Numbered from the stretch's first letter, positions 1-7,920 are shown. The stretch is 64,000 bases of DNA from Bacillus_CJ salitolerans (GCF_042680805.1 NZ_JBHUEM010000052.1:1-64000), one strand, 5' to 3'. Numbers and translations are program-made. The notes: generated from the sequence alone by a model not told the origin.

Positions 1-149
1 TGACAATCATACAATGAAAGGTTATTATTTTTATCTGGTATATTTGGGTAATAAGTGTTTCATCTTATCTAGCAGAAACTGTCTACTTTAGTTTAGCAGT
101 CACAAATGTTTGATAAAATATAACTAAATTATAAAGAGGGTTAAAAATT
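1..149. other. Left-edge intergenic, AT-rich leader of the NdpA/nuclease operon
   Basis: I see no gene here. A -10-like hexamer TATAAC lies at 119-124 and another (TAAAAT) at 114-119, but no convincing -35 is present at the right distance. GAGGG just before the ATG at 150 is the ribosome binding site of the first gene. The upstream neighbour lies outside the window. Confidence 0.4.
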
Positions 150-1190
150 ATGTTTGATTTTTTTAATGCAAACTTAGAGCAATTAATTGTCCATAAAATA
201 GGGAATAAGCTACGAGAAGAGGGAATAATTTTCTCAGAAAAACCACAAGACATACAGGACGAAAACATGAAGGAAATATTATTAAAGTACTTTTTGTCGT
301 CATTTAATTTTGAAAAAGTCTACCGATTTCACCATGAAAGTGACTTGAATCTTAATGAAATCTATACTTATTTATCAAGAGTTTTTCGAATGGAAAACGA
401 ATTATTTGAAGAATCATCTAACATTGCCCGTTTTTTATATAGTAAATCGTATCATCCAAGAATAAAAAGTGGTGAACTTTATATCTCATATATATCAAAC
501 TGTATTATTAATGGTAAAAGTACTGATTGTATTGGAATTTTTAAATCGGAAAATAGAGACCACTTTCTAAAGGTAAATAGTGAGGAAAATAATTTAAGTA
601 TTTATGTTGATCAAGGAATTGATATGAAGAGACTTGAAAAGGGCTGTATTGTTTTTAATGTTGATGAAAAACAAGGTTATAAGGTTTTAGTTATTGATAA
701 TACCAAGTCAAATTCAGAAGAGGCAAAATACTGGAAAGTTGACTTCTTAAATGTAACTTCAGAAAAGAATAATACTTATTATACTGAGAAGTATATAAAG
801 ATTTGTAATAATTTTTATGATAAAGCTTATGAAAGCGGAGATTATGAAAAACAAGAAATTATCGAAAAGAAGAATCAAACTTTAAACTATTTTTCTTCTA
901 ATGACCACTTTGATATCGATGATTATTCCTCGAGGATAATCAAAAGTGAAAAATACATTAATGAATTTAATAAAATAATAAAAAGCTCAGAAGAAATACC
1001 AATGAGCAAATTCAATATAGAACCAAATGTTGTTAAGAAAGAAATAAAGAAGTTCAAAAACATAATAAAATTAGATAATAATTTTGAACTTACAATAAAA
1101 ACAAATAACAAAGATGGTGAATTAGAAAAAGGCTTCGATGAGGAAAAACAAATGTTCTTTTATAAGATTTATTATAAAAGAGAATTTTAA
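150..1190 (+). CDS. NdpA-like nucleoid-associated protein, first gene of a three-gene operon
   Basis: This 346-residue protein resembles the 37-kDa nucleoid-associated (NdpA/YejK) family in the divergent form common in defence-rich genomic regions. The resemblance rests on the N-terminal stretch LEQLIVHKIGNK, the segment YRFHHESDLNLNEIY near residues 58-72, HPRIKSGELYISYI near 100-115, and a mid-protein block with IGIFKSE and GCIVFN. Family members bind DNA and are probably structural; no catalytic residue is evident. GAGGG lies upstream of the ATG. The next gene starts 15 bases after its stop, so the three genes are almost certainly co-transcribed. The coding sequence is strikingly A/T-rich, rich in Lys, Asn and Ile, and unlike the core genes further right, which suggests transfer. 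The family call is by eye; the link to defence is inference from context. Confidence 0.62.
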   Translation: MFDFFNANLEQLIVHKIGNKLREEGIIFSEKPQDIQDENMKEILLKYFLSSFNFEKVYRFHHESDLNLNEIYTYLSRVFRMENELFEESSNIARFLYSKSYHPRIKSGELYISYISNCIINGKSTDCIGIFKSENRDHFLKVNSEENNLSIYVDQGIDMKRLEKGCIVFNVDEKQGYKVLVIDNTKSNSEEAKYWKVDFLNVTSEKNNTYYTEKYIKICNNFYDKAYESGDYEKQEIIEKKNQTLNYFSSNDHFDIDDYSSRIIKSEKYINEFNKIIKSSEEIPMSKFNIEPNVVKKEIKKFKNIIKLDNNFELTIKTNNKDGELEKGFDEEKQMFFYKIYYKREF

Positions 1191-1205
1191 TTAGGAGAGA
1201 TATAT

Positions 1206-2156
1206 ATGGCCGGGGGAGAATTCCCAAAAAAACTTGGAGAATATGGTGAAAAGATAGTACAAAAAATATTACCCTTAATTGGGTATAATTCTGTAATAAA
1301 TAATTTTGATATCAAATGCTATGACAATGAAGAACATAAAAGAACAAATGCAAAAGGCCATAGACAATCACATGGTGTTGATCATTTGTTTTCTTATAAT
1401 TGTCCTTTAAGGGATAATACTATAGAAAATGTGATTATTTCAGCTAAATATCAAGATAATTATCCTGACAATGAGAAGGAGATTACAGAAAATTTCAAAA
1501 AGTTTTCAAAAGAAATTGTGCAAACTATGCAGTGTATTGATTATAGTGAGGAGTATACTCAAAGAATTGCCAGTCCACAATTACATAATCCAGATATAAA
1601 AAAGACAGGGGTAATATTTTGGTTAGCAAATGATGATTCTATTGATTCAGGTGTAATTGAAAAAATAGAAAATTTTAGAATGGAAGATTTAAATTTCGAA
1701 TCAATTTATCTTGTAGATAATAAAAGGGCAAATTTCATCTTTTTAGTTTTAAATTTTATTAAATTGACTTATGGTAATACAGTACACGATTTCTACTATC
1801 CTGATACTGGTTATAATCACGATCCTAGAACAAAGAAATATAGTGGAAGTATATTACCAGTTCAATTTATTAATTCGAATATTATTCCTATAAAATTACA
1901 AACAGATTCAAAAACACTTTTATTGTTTATTAATGAAAACTTTAACGATGAAAATTTAAGAAGAATGATGGGATTAGCACACAATTTCACAAGGAATTTT
2001 AGTGGTAATGTAATTATACATTTTCCGGACTATGGTGGAGTTCATCATGTTTCCATTGTAGAAAAAGTTAAAAGTAATTTTACTGATCAGAATTTTGTAG
2101 GTAGTGTTTCAGTAAAATCATTTTTATTAAATGTTAATACATTAGGGGATGAATAA
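1206..2156 (+). CDS. PD-(D/E)XK-like nuclease domain protein (restriction endonuclease-like)
   Basis: A 316-residue protein. The N-terminus has an acidic helix (E12 and E15 in LGEYGEKIVQKIL) followed by GVDHLF with D59 and, about 20 residues later, S79-A80-K81 in a hydrophobic strand. This order (helix acids, Asp, then x-x-K on a strand) is the layout of a PD-(D/E)XK nuclease core; the usual Glu before the Lys is replaced by Ser, a known type of variation. The C-terminal half has hydrophobic strands and no motif I recognise. It starts with ATG behind AGGAGAGA and ends within a few bases of the next start, so translation is probably coupled. It is as AT-rich as its neighbours. A DNA-cutting effector is the natural reading. 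GAPS4-type defence proteins would be a useful comparison, but I cannot confirm homology from sequence alone. Confidence 0.55.
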   Translation: MAGGEFPKKLGEYGEKIVQKILPLIGYNSVINNFDIKCYDNEEHKRTNAKGHRQSHGVDHLFSYNCPLRDNTIENVIISAKYQDNYPDNEKEITENFKKFSKEIVQTMQCIDYSEEYTQRIASPQLHNPDIKKTGVIFWLANDDSIDSGVIEKIENFRMEDLNFESIYLVDNKRANFIFLVLNFIKLTYGNTVHDFYYPDTGYNHDPRTKKYSGSILPVQFINSNIIPIKLQTDSKTLLLFINENFNDENLRRMMGLAHNFTRNFSGNVIIHFPDYGGVHHVSIVEKVKSNFTDQNFVGSVSVKSFLLNVNTLGDE

Positions 2157-2157
2157 T

Positions 2158-3300
2158 ATGAGCAATGATGAAAACCAGAGCATTGAACGGCTAAGTATTG
2201 ATGATATACTCCCGTATGGAGACATGATTAGGCCATTAATTGCTTCATCACTTTTAACAAGGACTGATTTAAAAGAATTGTTATTTAAGCGTGGAATATA
2301 TACAGGAAGTTCAGAAAAGAGTATTACAATCCCAATACTATCTTCAACTCTTCTAACTCCAAACGAGTTTGAGATATTAAAATTGAAACAGACTACAAAA
2401 GAAAACACACCAAAGTTTGTTTCTAGAGAACTTATTTATGATTCTGATAAATCCTTATTTGATGTAGTGAAGGAAGACCTAATTTCAATAAGAGATATTG
2501 TTGGTAATAATGCAACTAATTATAAAATAATAAAAAGTACTCCCTTTACACCTATTAACCAAGATAAAAATAACTTAGAGCTTGAATATATTATTGAAAG
2601 AACGGATCCAACCAAAGATTTTTTTAACTCAACAAGTAGATATGAAGGGCGAATTAATTTACAACTTGATAAAGACCAAAATAAACTACAAGTATTGTTA
2701 GAATCAACTGCTCCTGAAACAAAGAGTTTGAATGAACTGTTGTATAAAGAAACTGTATTAAACCTAGAAAGAAAAAATTATATTAAAAAAGATAAAGAAC
2801 AAAAAATAACTTTTGGAGAATTTAATAATGAAGAAAGAATAAAATTTTTATTGAGTCTACAAGGAATCGATAGGTTAAAAATTTTTGAATTTGATGAAGT
2901 GACAAGTTTTGAGGTTAGTTTTGATGAAAAAGTCAGCCTTCCTCAAGAAATTGATTGGATGGATAAAAAGGTTAAAAATATGATTCTAAAAGGTGAACAG
3001 CTACATGATACTGAAATATTAAAAAATTCAAAATTTCACTCATGTCTTTTAGTGTCAAGTGTTGTTGCAAATTATAGTTTTTCATCAAGAGACTCAAAGG
3101 GAGAATGTACCCTAGAATACGGTTTTTTTTCAAGAAAGAGAATACCATATCCAAATACAGAATTTGAATTTAAAATTACAAAATTAGTCGTAGATTCTAA
3201 TCATACAACTAAATCAGAATATAAGGTAAAACGATTTTTATTGAGTTTGTTCAATAAATTTAAAAATGAGAAATACAATGAAATAAAAGGCGAAATATGA
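2158..3300 (+). CDS. Unknown protein, third gene of the nuclease operon
   Basis: I do not recognise this 380-residue protein. A start at 2149 overlaps the preceding stop, but AGGGG at 2144-2148 stands nine bases before the ATG at 2158 and abuts the one at 2149, so 2158 is the better start. The N-terminal 60 residues (YGDMIRPLIASSLLTRTDLKELL) look helical and could be a small DNA-binding or oligomerisation domain: the pattern of a conserved block followed by 'LLxxRGIYTGSSEKSITIPIL' resembles a winged-helix segment. The remainder is rich in beta-strand and Lys. There is no signal peptide or membrane segment, so it is cytoplasmic. Its tight coupling to the nuclease gene suggests that the two products form one complex, as sensor and effector. 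Function otherwise unassigned. Confidence 0.5.
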   Translation: MSNDENQSIERLSIDDILPYGDMIRPLIASSLLTRTDLKELLFKRGIYTGSSEKSITIPILSSTLLTPNEFEILKLKQTTKENTPKFVSRELIYDSDKSLFDVVKEDLISIRDIVGNNATNYKIIKSTPFTPINQDKNNLELEYIIERTDPTKDFFNSTSRYEGRINLQLDKDQNKLQVLLESTAPETKSLNELLYKETVLNLERKNYIKKDKEQKITFGEFNNEERIKFLLSLQGIDRLKIFEFDEVTSFEVSFDEKVSLPQEIDWMDKKVKNMILKGEQLHDTEILKNSKFHSCLLVSSVVANYSFSSRDSKGECTLEYGFFSRKRIPYPNTEFEFKITKLVVDSNHTTKSEYKVKRFLLSLFNKFKNEKYNEIKGEI

Positions 3301-3474
3301 AGTGTATATGGTTGCTATGTGAATCAATACAACCGTCACTCAACCTTAATGTCCGCCTACAAAAACATCAGTGACGAAAAATTCCGCTACTTTATCCTCA
3401 AGCAAAAAGCCGATGTATTCCATGCGATGAAGAGCTTCTTTAAGAAGGAAGAAGAGAAGAAGATGTATGCTTAG
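3301..3474 (+). pseudogene. C-terminal fragment of an unidentified gene
   Basis: Directly after the TGA that ends the operon, the same reading frame stays open for 57 codons up to a TAG. The translation includes YVNQYNRHSTLMSAYKNI and then FRYFILKQKADVFHAMKSFF. Codons here are GC-richer (CGT CAC, GCC TAC, TTC CGC TAC) than in the upstream operon. There is no start codon with a ribosome binding site near the beginning, so it reads as the tail of an older chromosomal gene whose front was removed when the AT-rich operon arrived. I do not recognise the parent family. A terminator follows at once. Confidence 0.5.
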
Positions 3475-3476
3475 TG

Positions 3477-3502
3477 AAAGAGAGGGAGACCTCTCTTTTT
3501 TA
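3477..3502 (+). terminator. Rho-independent terminator
   Basis: AAAGAGAGG and CCTCTCTTT form a 9-bp stem with a GAGA loop, followed by T residues. It closes the fragment and probably also the nuclease operon. Confidence 0.85.
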
Positions 3503-3577
3503 TGTAATCAACGATTTTCCAGCTTTTAATTGATAGACCACTAGTGTATTACATGGCGCATTTGACATGATGGATAA

Positions 3578-3595
3578 TTGTAAAATGTTTGTAAA
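3578..3595 (-). promoter_or_regulatory. Pho-box-like direct repeat upstream of GDPD
   Basis: Read on the minus strand, two copies of TTTACA stand 11 bp apart (TTTACA AACAT TTTACA). This matches the TT(A/T)ACA repeats bound by PhoP in Bacillus. A nearly identical arrangement lies before the second glycerophosphodiester cluster at 54311-54326, on the plus strand. Phosphate control of a GDPD gene is plausible; the reversed orientation is unusual. Confidence 0.35.
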
Positions 3596-3732
3596 ACAAC
3601 AAGTTTATATAACATGAAATGCGAGGAATTGATAAACTAAAAGTGAGACCTTTGTATAATAACGGTAAGCAATACAATTTACATACCTTCAGAAGCACTT
3701 ACTGCAACTATTTTGATAGAAGGAGAGAAAAT

Positions 3733-4686
3733 ATGAAAAATTTCGTTAAGAATAATAGAATCATTCAAGTAATAGCGATTATCTTCCTCTTATATATAAC
3801 GAATTTACTTTTACCGCGAACAGATACAAGCCTAGATGCCTCATGGTTTCCAAAAGAAAAGAATGCACCACTCATCATTGCACACCAAGCTGGCAACCAG
3901 GAGCGGCCATCCTCTACCAATCTTGCTTTTGAGCATGCTGTAGAAATTGGTGTGGATATACTTGAATTTGATGTTGCCTTAACGAAGGATCATAGACTTG
4001 TCACGATTCATGATCTGACAGTCGACCGTAATACAAATGGTACGGGTAGAGTTAGAGATAAAACCTATGAGGAGATACGAGCATTAGATGCAGGTTATGG
4101 ACTTGAGGATGAGAATGGTCAACCCATTCGAGACATTGCTCTCAACCCATTTATTGATATTGGGGCTTATATCCCTGATTTAGAAGAGATATTTACTAAA
4201 TATGGAGATAAAAAAATGGTTGTTGAACTAAAAGACTCTGCGGAGGATGGCAAAAAAAGCGCGGAGGTCTTTTGGAACTTAGTCAAGAAGTACGATATGC
4301 AACATAATATTGTGGTAGCAAGCTTTGATAAGGATACTCTATTAGAATTACGCAAGTTGTCAGATGGTCAAATTATTACTTCAGCTAGCCAAGGAGAAAT
4401 GTATCCATATTATATTTTTCATCGACTAGGACTTCCTGTATTTAATAATTTTGTTTCATTTGAGATGCTCCATCTTCCTGTTGGTTATAACATAAAAGGT
4501 ATCGAAATTGACTTAGCAACAAACGCAATGTTAAAAGATGCAGAGAAGCGCAACATGCCTGTCTATTATTGGACAATCAATGATAAGGAAGAAATGCGAG
4601 AGCTTGTAAGAATGGGTGTAGACGGAATCATGACAGATCGTCCGGAGCTATTACTTACTGTTTTACAAGAAGAAGGATTGCGATAA
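3733..4686 (+). CDS. Membrane-anchored glycerophosphodiester phosphodiesterase
   Basis: This enzyme hydrolyses glycerophosphodiesters to glycerol-3-phosphate and an alcohol; at the cell surface it could act on deacylated phospholipids or teichoic acid fragments. The 317-residue protein has one N-terminal membrane segment (about residues 10-27) and then a GDPD barrel. The catalytic and metal residues are in place: H51 in HQAGNQERPSST (usual form HRGxxxxxPENT), E78 and D80 in EFDV, and H93 in VTIHD, followed by RNTNGTG. Sequence differences at the first motif (Gln for Arg) are modest. The open frame extends upstream to 3619, but AGGAGAG stands just before the ATG at 3733 and the extra 38 residues are not family-like. 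The gene is monocistronic, with a hairpin terminator after it. Confidence 0.88.
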   Translation: MKNFVKNNRIIQVIAIIFLLYITNLLLPRTDTSLDASWFPKEKNAPLIIAHQAGNQERPSSTNLAFEHAVEIGVDILEFDVALTKDHRLVTIHDLTVDRNTNGTGRVRDKTYEEIRALDAGYGLEDENGQPIRDIALNPFIDIGAYIPDLEEIFTKYGDKKMVVELKDSAEDGKKSAEVFWNLVKKYDMQHNIVVASFDKDTLLELRKLSDGQIITSASQGEMYPYYIFHRLGLPVFNNFVSFEMLHLPVGYNIKGIEIDLATNAMLKDAEKRNMPVYYWTINDKEEMRELVRMGVDGIMTDRPELLLTVLQEEGLR

Positions 4687-4692
4687 AAAAGA

Positions 4693-4726
4693 ATGACACA
4701 ATAAATACGTGTCATGAGGGTTTTAT
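4693..4726 (+). terminator. Terminator after GDPD
   Basis: ATGACAC (4693-4699) pairs with GTGTCAT (4709-4715), followed by a T-rich run. Confidence 0.7.
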
Positions 4727-4830
4727 TACACCTATGACCTTTAAGGAAATTATCGGATAACGAACGACAGGTTGTTCCATAGAATCAGAAATTTACAGAA
4801 TGATAAAAAGGATCACAGCCTGTCACAATA

Positions 4831-4859
4831 TTGACATTTTAAACGAATGAAGCTATATT
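4831..4859 (+). promoter_or_regulatory. Sigma-A promoter before the DUF2294-bicarbonate permease pair
   Basis: TTGACA at 4831-4836 and TATATT at 4854-4859 are separated by exactly 17 bp. The stretch 4687-5058 has no gene; besides the terminator and this promoter it holds a second TTGACA at 4903-4908 with a poor -10. Confidence 0.65.
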
Positions 4860-5058
4860 AATAGTAATATAATAATCGAGAGATGTTCTTTAACTTTTTT
4901 CGTTGACAGCGCTTTAGCGTGTTGTTAATTAACGAATTGGCAAGATGAAAAAGCTACTGCCTTTGGAAAAAGTATAAATAACGTAAATCGGTGTATTTCT
5001 TGGGCGAGTTGAAGTATTGCTAAGGAATAGACCATTTTTTATTTGGGGGGAGCAAAAC

Positions 5059-5421
5059 TTGAAATCTAAAGGACTATTAGAATCAGAAATAAGTAAAGCC
5101 ATCACACAATGGGAAAAGGATTTTCTTGGTAGAGGCTCTGTATCGGTTAAAACAGATATCTTGCGTGATATGGTCATCATCAATTTAAAAGGGATATTAA
5201 CACCGGCTGAATATGCTGTTTGTGAATCAAAGGATGGCATGTTATCTATAAAGAAAATTCGCTCCGATTTGGTCGAATCAGGTATTGACGATTTAAAACA
5301 AATTATTTTCGAGCATACGGGAGAACAAGTCGATAGTTTTCATACGGATATTAGTACTCGTACCGGTGAACGAGTAATGGTGTTTAAACTTTTTAATGAT
5401 CTTGAGAAAAATTTTAACTGA
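5059..5421 (+). CDS. DUF2294 / MpsC-like protein
   Basis: A 120-residue cytoplasmic protein of the DUF2294 family, also labelled MpsC ('Na+-translocating membrane potential-generating system'). Recognisable blocks are LESEISKAITQWEKDFLGRG, VKTDILRDMVIINLKG, LTPAE, LVESG and HTDISTRTGERV. The start is TTG at 5059: GGGGGG-AG precedes it by about seven bases, the next residues are KSKGLLESEIS as in family members, and the longer frame from 5017 adds residues not seen in the family. The biochemical role is unknown. MpsA and MpsB of Staphylococcus form a bicarbonate/CO2 uptake system, and here the gene sits directly before a bicarbonate permease. The pairing suggests a part in inorganic carbon uptake, perhaps as a regulator replacing SbtB. 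Confidence 0.85.
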   Translation: MKSKGLLESEISKAITQWEKDFLGRGSVSVKTDILRDMVIINLKGILTPAEYAVCESKDGMLSIKKIRSDLVESGIDDLKQIIFEHTGEQVDSFHTDISTRTGERVMVFKLFNDLEKNFN

Positions 5422-5467
5422 ATAACGGGAGATCTTTAAAGGGCTTTTTTTAAAACCAGTTGAAGAT

Positions 5468-5530
5468 AAACCGACAATCCAGGAATGAGTAGCTAAAAAG
5501 CACTCGTTTTTGAGATTGTCGGTTTTTTTT
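5468..5530 (+). terminator. Hairpin with T-run abutting the permease ribosome binding site
   Basis: AAACCGACAATC (5468-5479) pairs with GATTGTCGGTTT (5514-5525), closing a loop that contains a smaller stem (GAGT/ACTC), followed by five more T residues. AGGAGG of the next gene follows immediately at 5531. It could end the upstream transcript, or act as an attenuator for the permease. Confidence 0.75.
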
Positions 5531-5543
5531 AGGAGGGAAAAGT

Positions 5544-6551
5544 ATGAATGAAATCATAATGCAAAATATATTATCTCCAGTTGTTTTATTTTTTCTACTC
5601 GGTATTATTGCAGCCATTTTTAAATCTGATTTGAAGTTCCCTAATGGGTTAAGTGAAGCATTAAGTATTTATCTACTTATGGCGATCGGAATAAAGGGAG
5701 GAATAGAACTTTCACATTATGAGATTCACTCTGTGATTGCTCCCGTTCTAGGAGCGTTATTATTAGGAATCATCATTCCGCTTATCACCATTTTTGTTCT
5801 GAAGCTCCTTAAAATGGATTTAAAAAATTCGATTGGACTTGCCGCAACATACGGCTCTATCAGCATTGTTACATATGGAGCCGCTATCACCTTTCTTGAT
5901 AAAAATGGTACATCTTATGAAGGATTTATGAATGCATTAGTTGTGTTAATGGAGAGCCCAGCTATTTTAGTTTCCTTACTTTTGTTGAAAATAATCGAGA
6001 GCAAACAAGATGTATCGGTATTTCCTTCACAAAGTATGGGTATTATCTCTAGGTATAGCTCTTTACTAGATAAGGAGGTACTTCGAGAAAGTATTTTCGG
6101 GAAAAGTATACTATTACTTGTTGGTAGCTTAATAATCGGTCTAATTCTAGGAGAACGTGCTGTCCCAATGGTGAAACCGCTATTTATGGACTTATATAAT
6201 AGTATTTTAATCTTATTTCTATTAAATATGGGATTAATTGCGGGGCAACGATTACCAGAGGTTAAAAAGCACGGTATCAAATTATTACTGTTTGGGTTAT
6301 TGATGCCACTTCTATTTGGGAGTTTAGGTGTCATGATAGGTGAATTGGTCGGATTATCCTTAGGCGGTGTTACGTTAATGGGGGTATTAGCTGGAAGTGC
6401 TTCCTATATTGCTGCACCAGCAGCTTTAAAAACCTCTGTTCCAGAAGCGAATCCGTCCATCTATTTAGGCTTAGCCTTAGGAGTCACGTTTCCTTTTAAT
6501 TTAATTATTGGTATACCCGTATATTATGAACTCGCTAAATGGATTCACTAA
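5544..6551 (+). CDS. SbtA-type sodium-dependent bicarbonate permease
   Basis: A 335-residue integral membrane protein with about ten hydrophobic segments, matching the Sbt_1 (DUF897) family first known as the sodium-dependent bicarbonate transporter SbtA. The N-terminus NILSPVVLFFLLGIIAAIFKSD followed by LPNGLSEALSIYLLMAIGIKGG-type sequence and the later repeat NMGLIAGQRLP are family hallmarks. The ATG lies seven bases after AGGAGG. It would import HCO3- with Na+, feeding carboxylases and pH homeostasis. The usual PII-like partner SbtB is absent; instead the DUF2294 gene precedes it. A hairpin stands directly before its ribosome binding site, so expression may be set by attenuation. Confidence 0.85.
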   Translation: MNEIIMQNILSPVVLFFLLGIIAAIFKSDLKFPNGLSEALSIYLLMAIGIKGGIELSHYEIHSVIAPVLGALLLGIIIPLITIFVLKLLKMDLKNSIGLAATYGSISIVTYGAAITFLDKNGTSYEGFMNALVVLMESPAILVSLLLLKIIESKQDVSVFPSQSMGIISRYSSLLDKEVLRESIFGKSILLLVGSLIIGLILGERAVPMVKPLFMDLYNSILILFLLNMGLIAGQRLPEVKKHGIKLLLFGLLMPLLFGSLGVMIGELVGLSLGGVTLMGVLAGSASYIAAPAALKTSVPEANPSIYLGLALGVTFPFNLIIGIPVYYELAKWIH

Positions 6552-6855
6552 GAGGTGATACGGCGATTATAACAGGTGTTAACTAGTTTATTAGCAGTCA
6601 TTACTGTGAAAAAAGTAAGAAGAACTGATGATTCTAAACTTTGATTGGTTGATTTCACAACCGTATAGGTAATGAAAAAGCTTGAGAGTTTAAAGCTGTT
6701 ATGTAAGAAAAAGGGACATAGGCTAAGCCTATGTTCTTATTTATTTCCGAATCCCTAATCATATTCTCTAGTAAGTCTACTAATAAATGTAAATCAATTA
6801 TTTACTGAAGGTTTCTTAGTTGATAGAATAGTGGATATTGATTTGGAGGGATTGC
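6552..6855. other. Intergenic region with one palindromic hairpin
   Basis: There is no gene here. A near-perfect palindrome centred at 6725 (ACATAGGCT-AAGCCTATGT) followed by TTCTTATTTATTT could terminate the permease transcript. GGAGGG before 6856 belongs to the next gene. Confidence 0.5.
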
Positions 6856-7773
6856 ATGACCTTTATTGTACGTAAACTATCAAAAGATGATGGGGAAATG
6901 GTTTACCCGATTCGTCAAGAGGCTTATCGCCAAAACAAAGGAGCATCATCCTTAATCGATAAGATTGATAAAGATCGGATGAAAGTGCAGCTCGCTCTCG
7001 TGAACCGTGGTTCAAACATGGTAATAGGTTACAGCTTATTATGGGAACAAGTTACTTCACCCCTCATACACCGACTCGAAATACAATTACACCCTGATTA
7101 TAAAATAGTAGAACTGTTAAACATGCTGTATCAATCAACCACACAAGGCTTGTCTGAAATCGATTCAAAAGCGATACAAACAAGGTTGTTAGAGAGCCAA
7201 ACATATGAACTTGAGTATTTTATAAAACAAGGATTTTTAGAAGATCATAGAATGGAGAAAGTGTACTTAGACCTTCAAGATAAATCATTGAACATCCATG
7301 AACATGCTCAACCGAATATATCGATCACTACTTTAGCAAAAGAAAAACGAGTTGATGGTCATTATAATGAAAAATTAAAGGAATTAAACGAGAGGACTTG
7401 GTTCGATTTTCCGAGAGAGGCCTTACTTCCACCTATGCCACCGAATGATAATTGGTTACACTATGAAAATAATATAGAGGAAGCATTTTTCATTGCGAAA
7501 GATGGTAATCAGTTCATTGGATATAGCCACCTTTGTACATTTAGTGATACATCGAAAAAGCTCCTTCAAGGAAATACCGCTGTCTTAGGTGAGTTTCGAG
7601 GAAAAGGTGTTGCCACTGCCTTAAAAATAGAAGGGATTCAATATGCTCAAGCAAATGGCTATGAGGGAATCTTCACGTCCCATCGCAATACGAATATTCC
7701 GATGAATACGGTTAATGAAAAATTAGGATGGAAAAGATATGTGAGTGAAGTGAGACTGCAAAAGCTTCTATAA
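6856..7773 (+). CDS. GNAT family acetyltransferase, two-domain
   Basis: The ATG at 6856 follows GGAGGG and gives 305 residues; an upstream TTG at 6838 is less likely. The length corresponds to two GNAT folds. The N-terminal half is degenerate, while the C-terminal half has the acetyl-CoA loop RGKGVATALK preceded by the strand TAVLGEF, and ends with NTNIPMNTVNEKLGW, a typical end of a GNAT domain. Such proteins move an acetyl group from acetyl-CoA to an amine; the substrate cannot be inferred. It is monocistronic, and two 52-bp repeats follow it. Confidence 0.8.
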   Translation: MTFIVRKLSKDDGEMVYPIRQEAYRQNKGASSLIDKIDKDRMKVQLALVNRGSNMVIGYSLLWEQVTSPLIHRLEIQLHPDYKIVELLNMLYQSTTQGLSEIDSKAIQTRLLESQTYELEYFIKQGFLEDHRMEKVYLDLQDKSLNIHEHAQPNISITTLAKEKRVDGHYNEKLKELNERTWFDFPREALLPPMPPNDNWLHYENNIEEAFFIAKDGNQFIGYSHLCTFSDTSKKLLQGNTAVLGEFRGKGVATALKIEGIQYAQANGYEGIFTSHRNTNIPMNTVNEKLGWKRYVSEVRLQKLL

Positions 7774-7822
7774 TTATACTTACCATTGGAAATGTTCTTG
7801 AGCTTGAATTGAAAAAGGCAAT

Positions 7823-7920
7823 CAAAGACATTTTGCTCTACAATCGTCATGAAAATGTCTAAGAGAAGGGAACTCAAAGACATTTCCCCCTCTAATCGTC
7901 AAGAAAAAGTCGATAGAAAG
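7823..7920. repeat. 52-bp tandem repeat, two units (locus 1)
   Basis: CAAAGACATTT recurs at 7823 and 7875, exactly 52 bp apart. The first unit contains the inverted pair AGACATTTTG / AAAATGTCT around a spacer with AATCGTCAT, followed by AAGAGAAGGGAACT; the second is decayed. The same unit recurs four times at 53958-54164. Confidence 0.8.

Noticed and set aside
4903..4917. GACAGCGCTTTAGC as a cre site.
   Set aside because: It departs from the CcpA consensus at several fixed positions.
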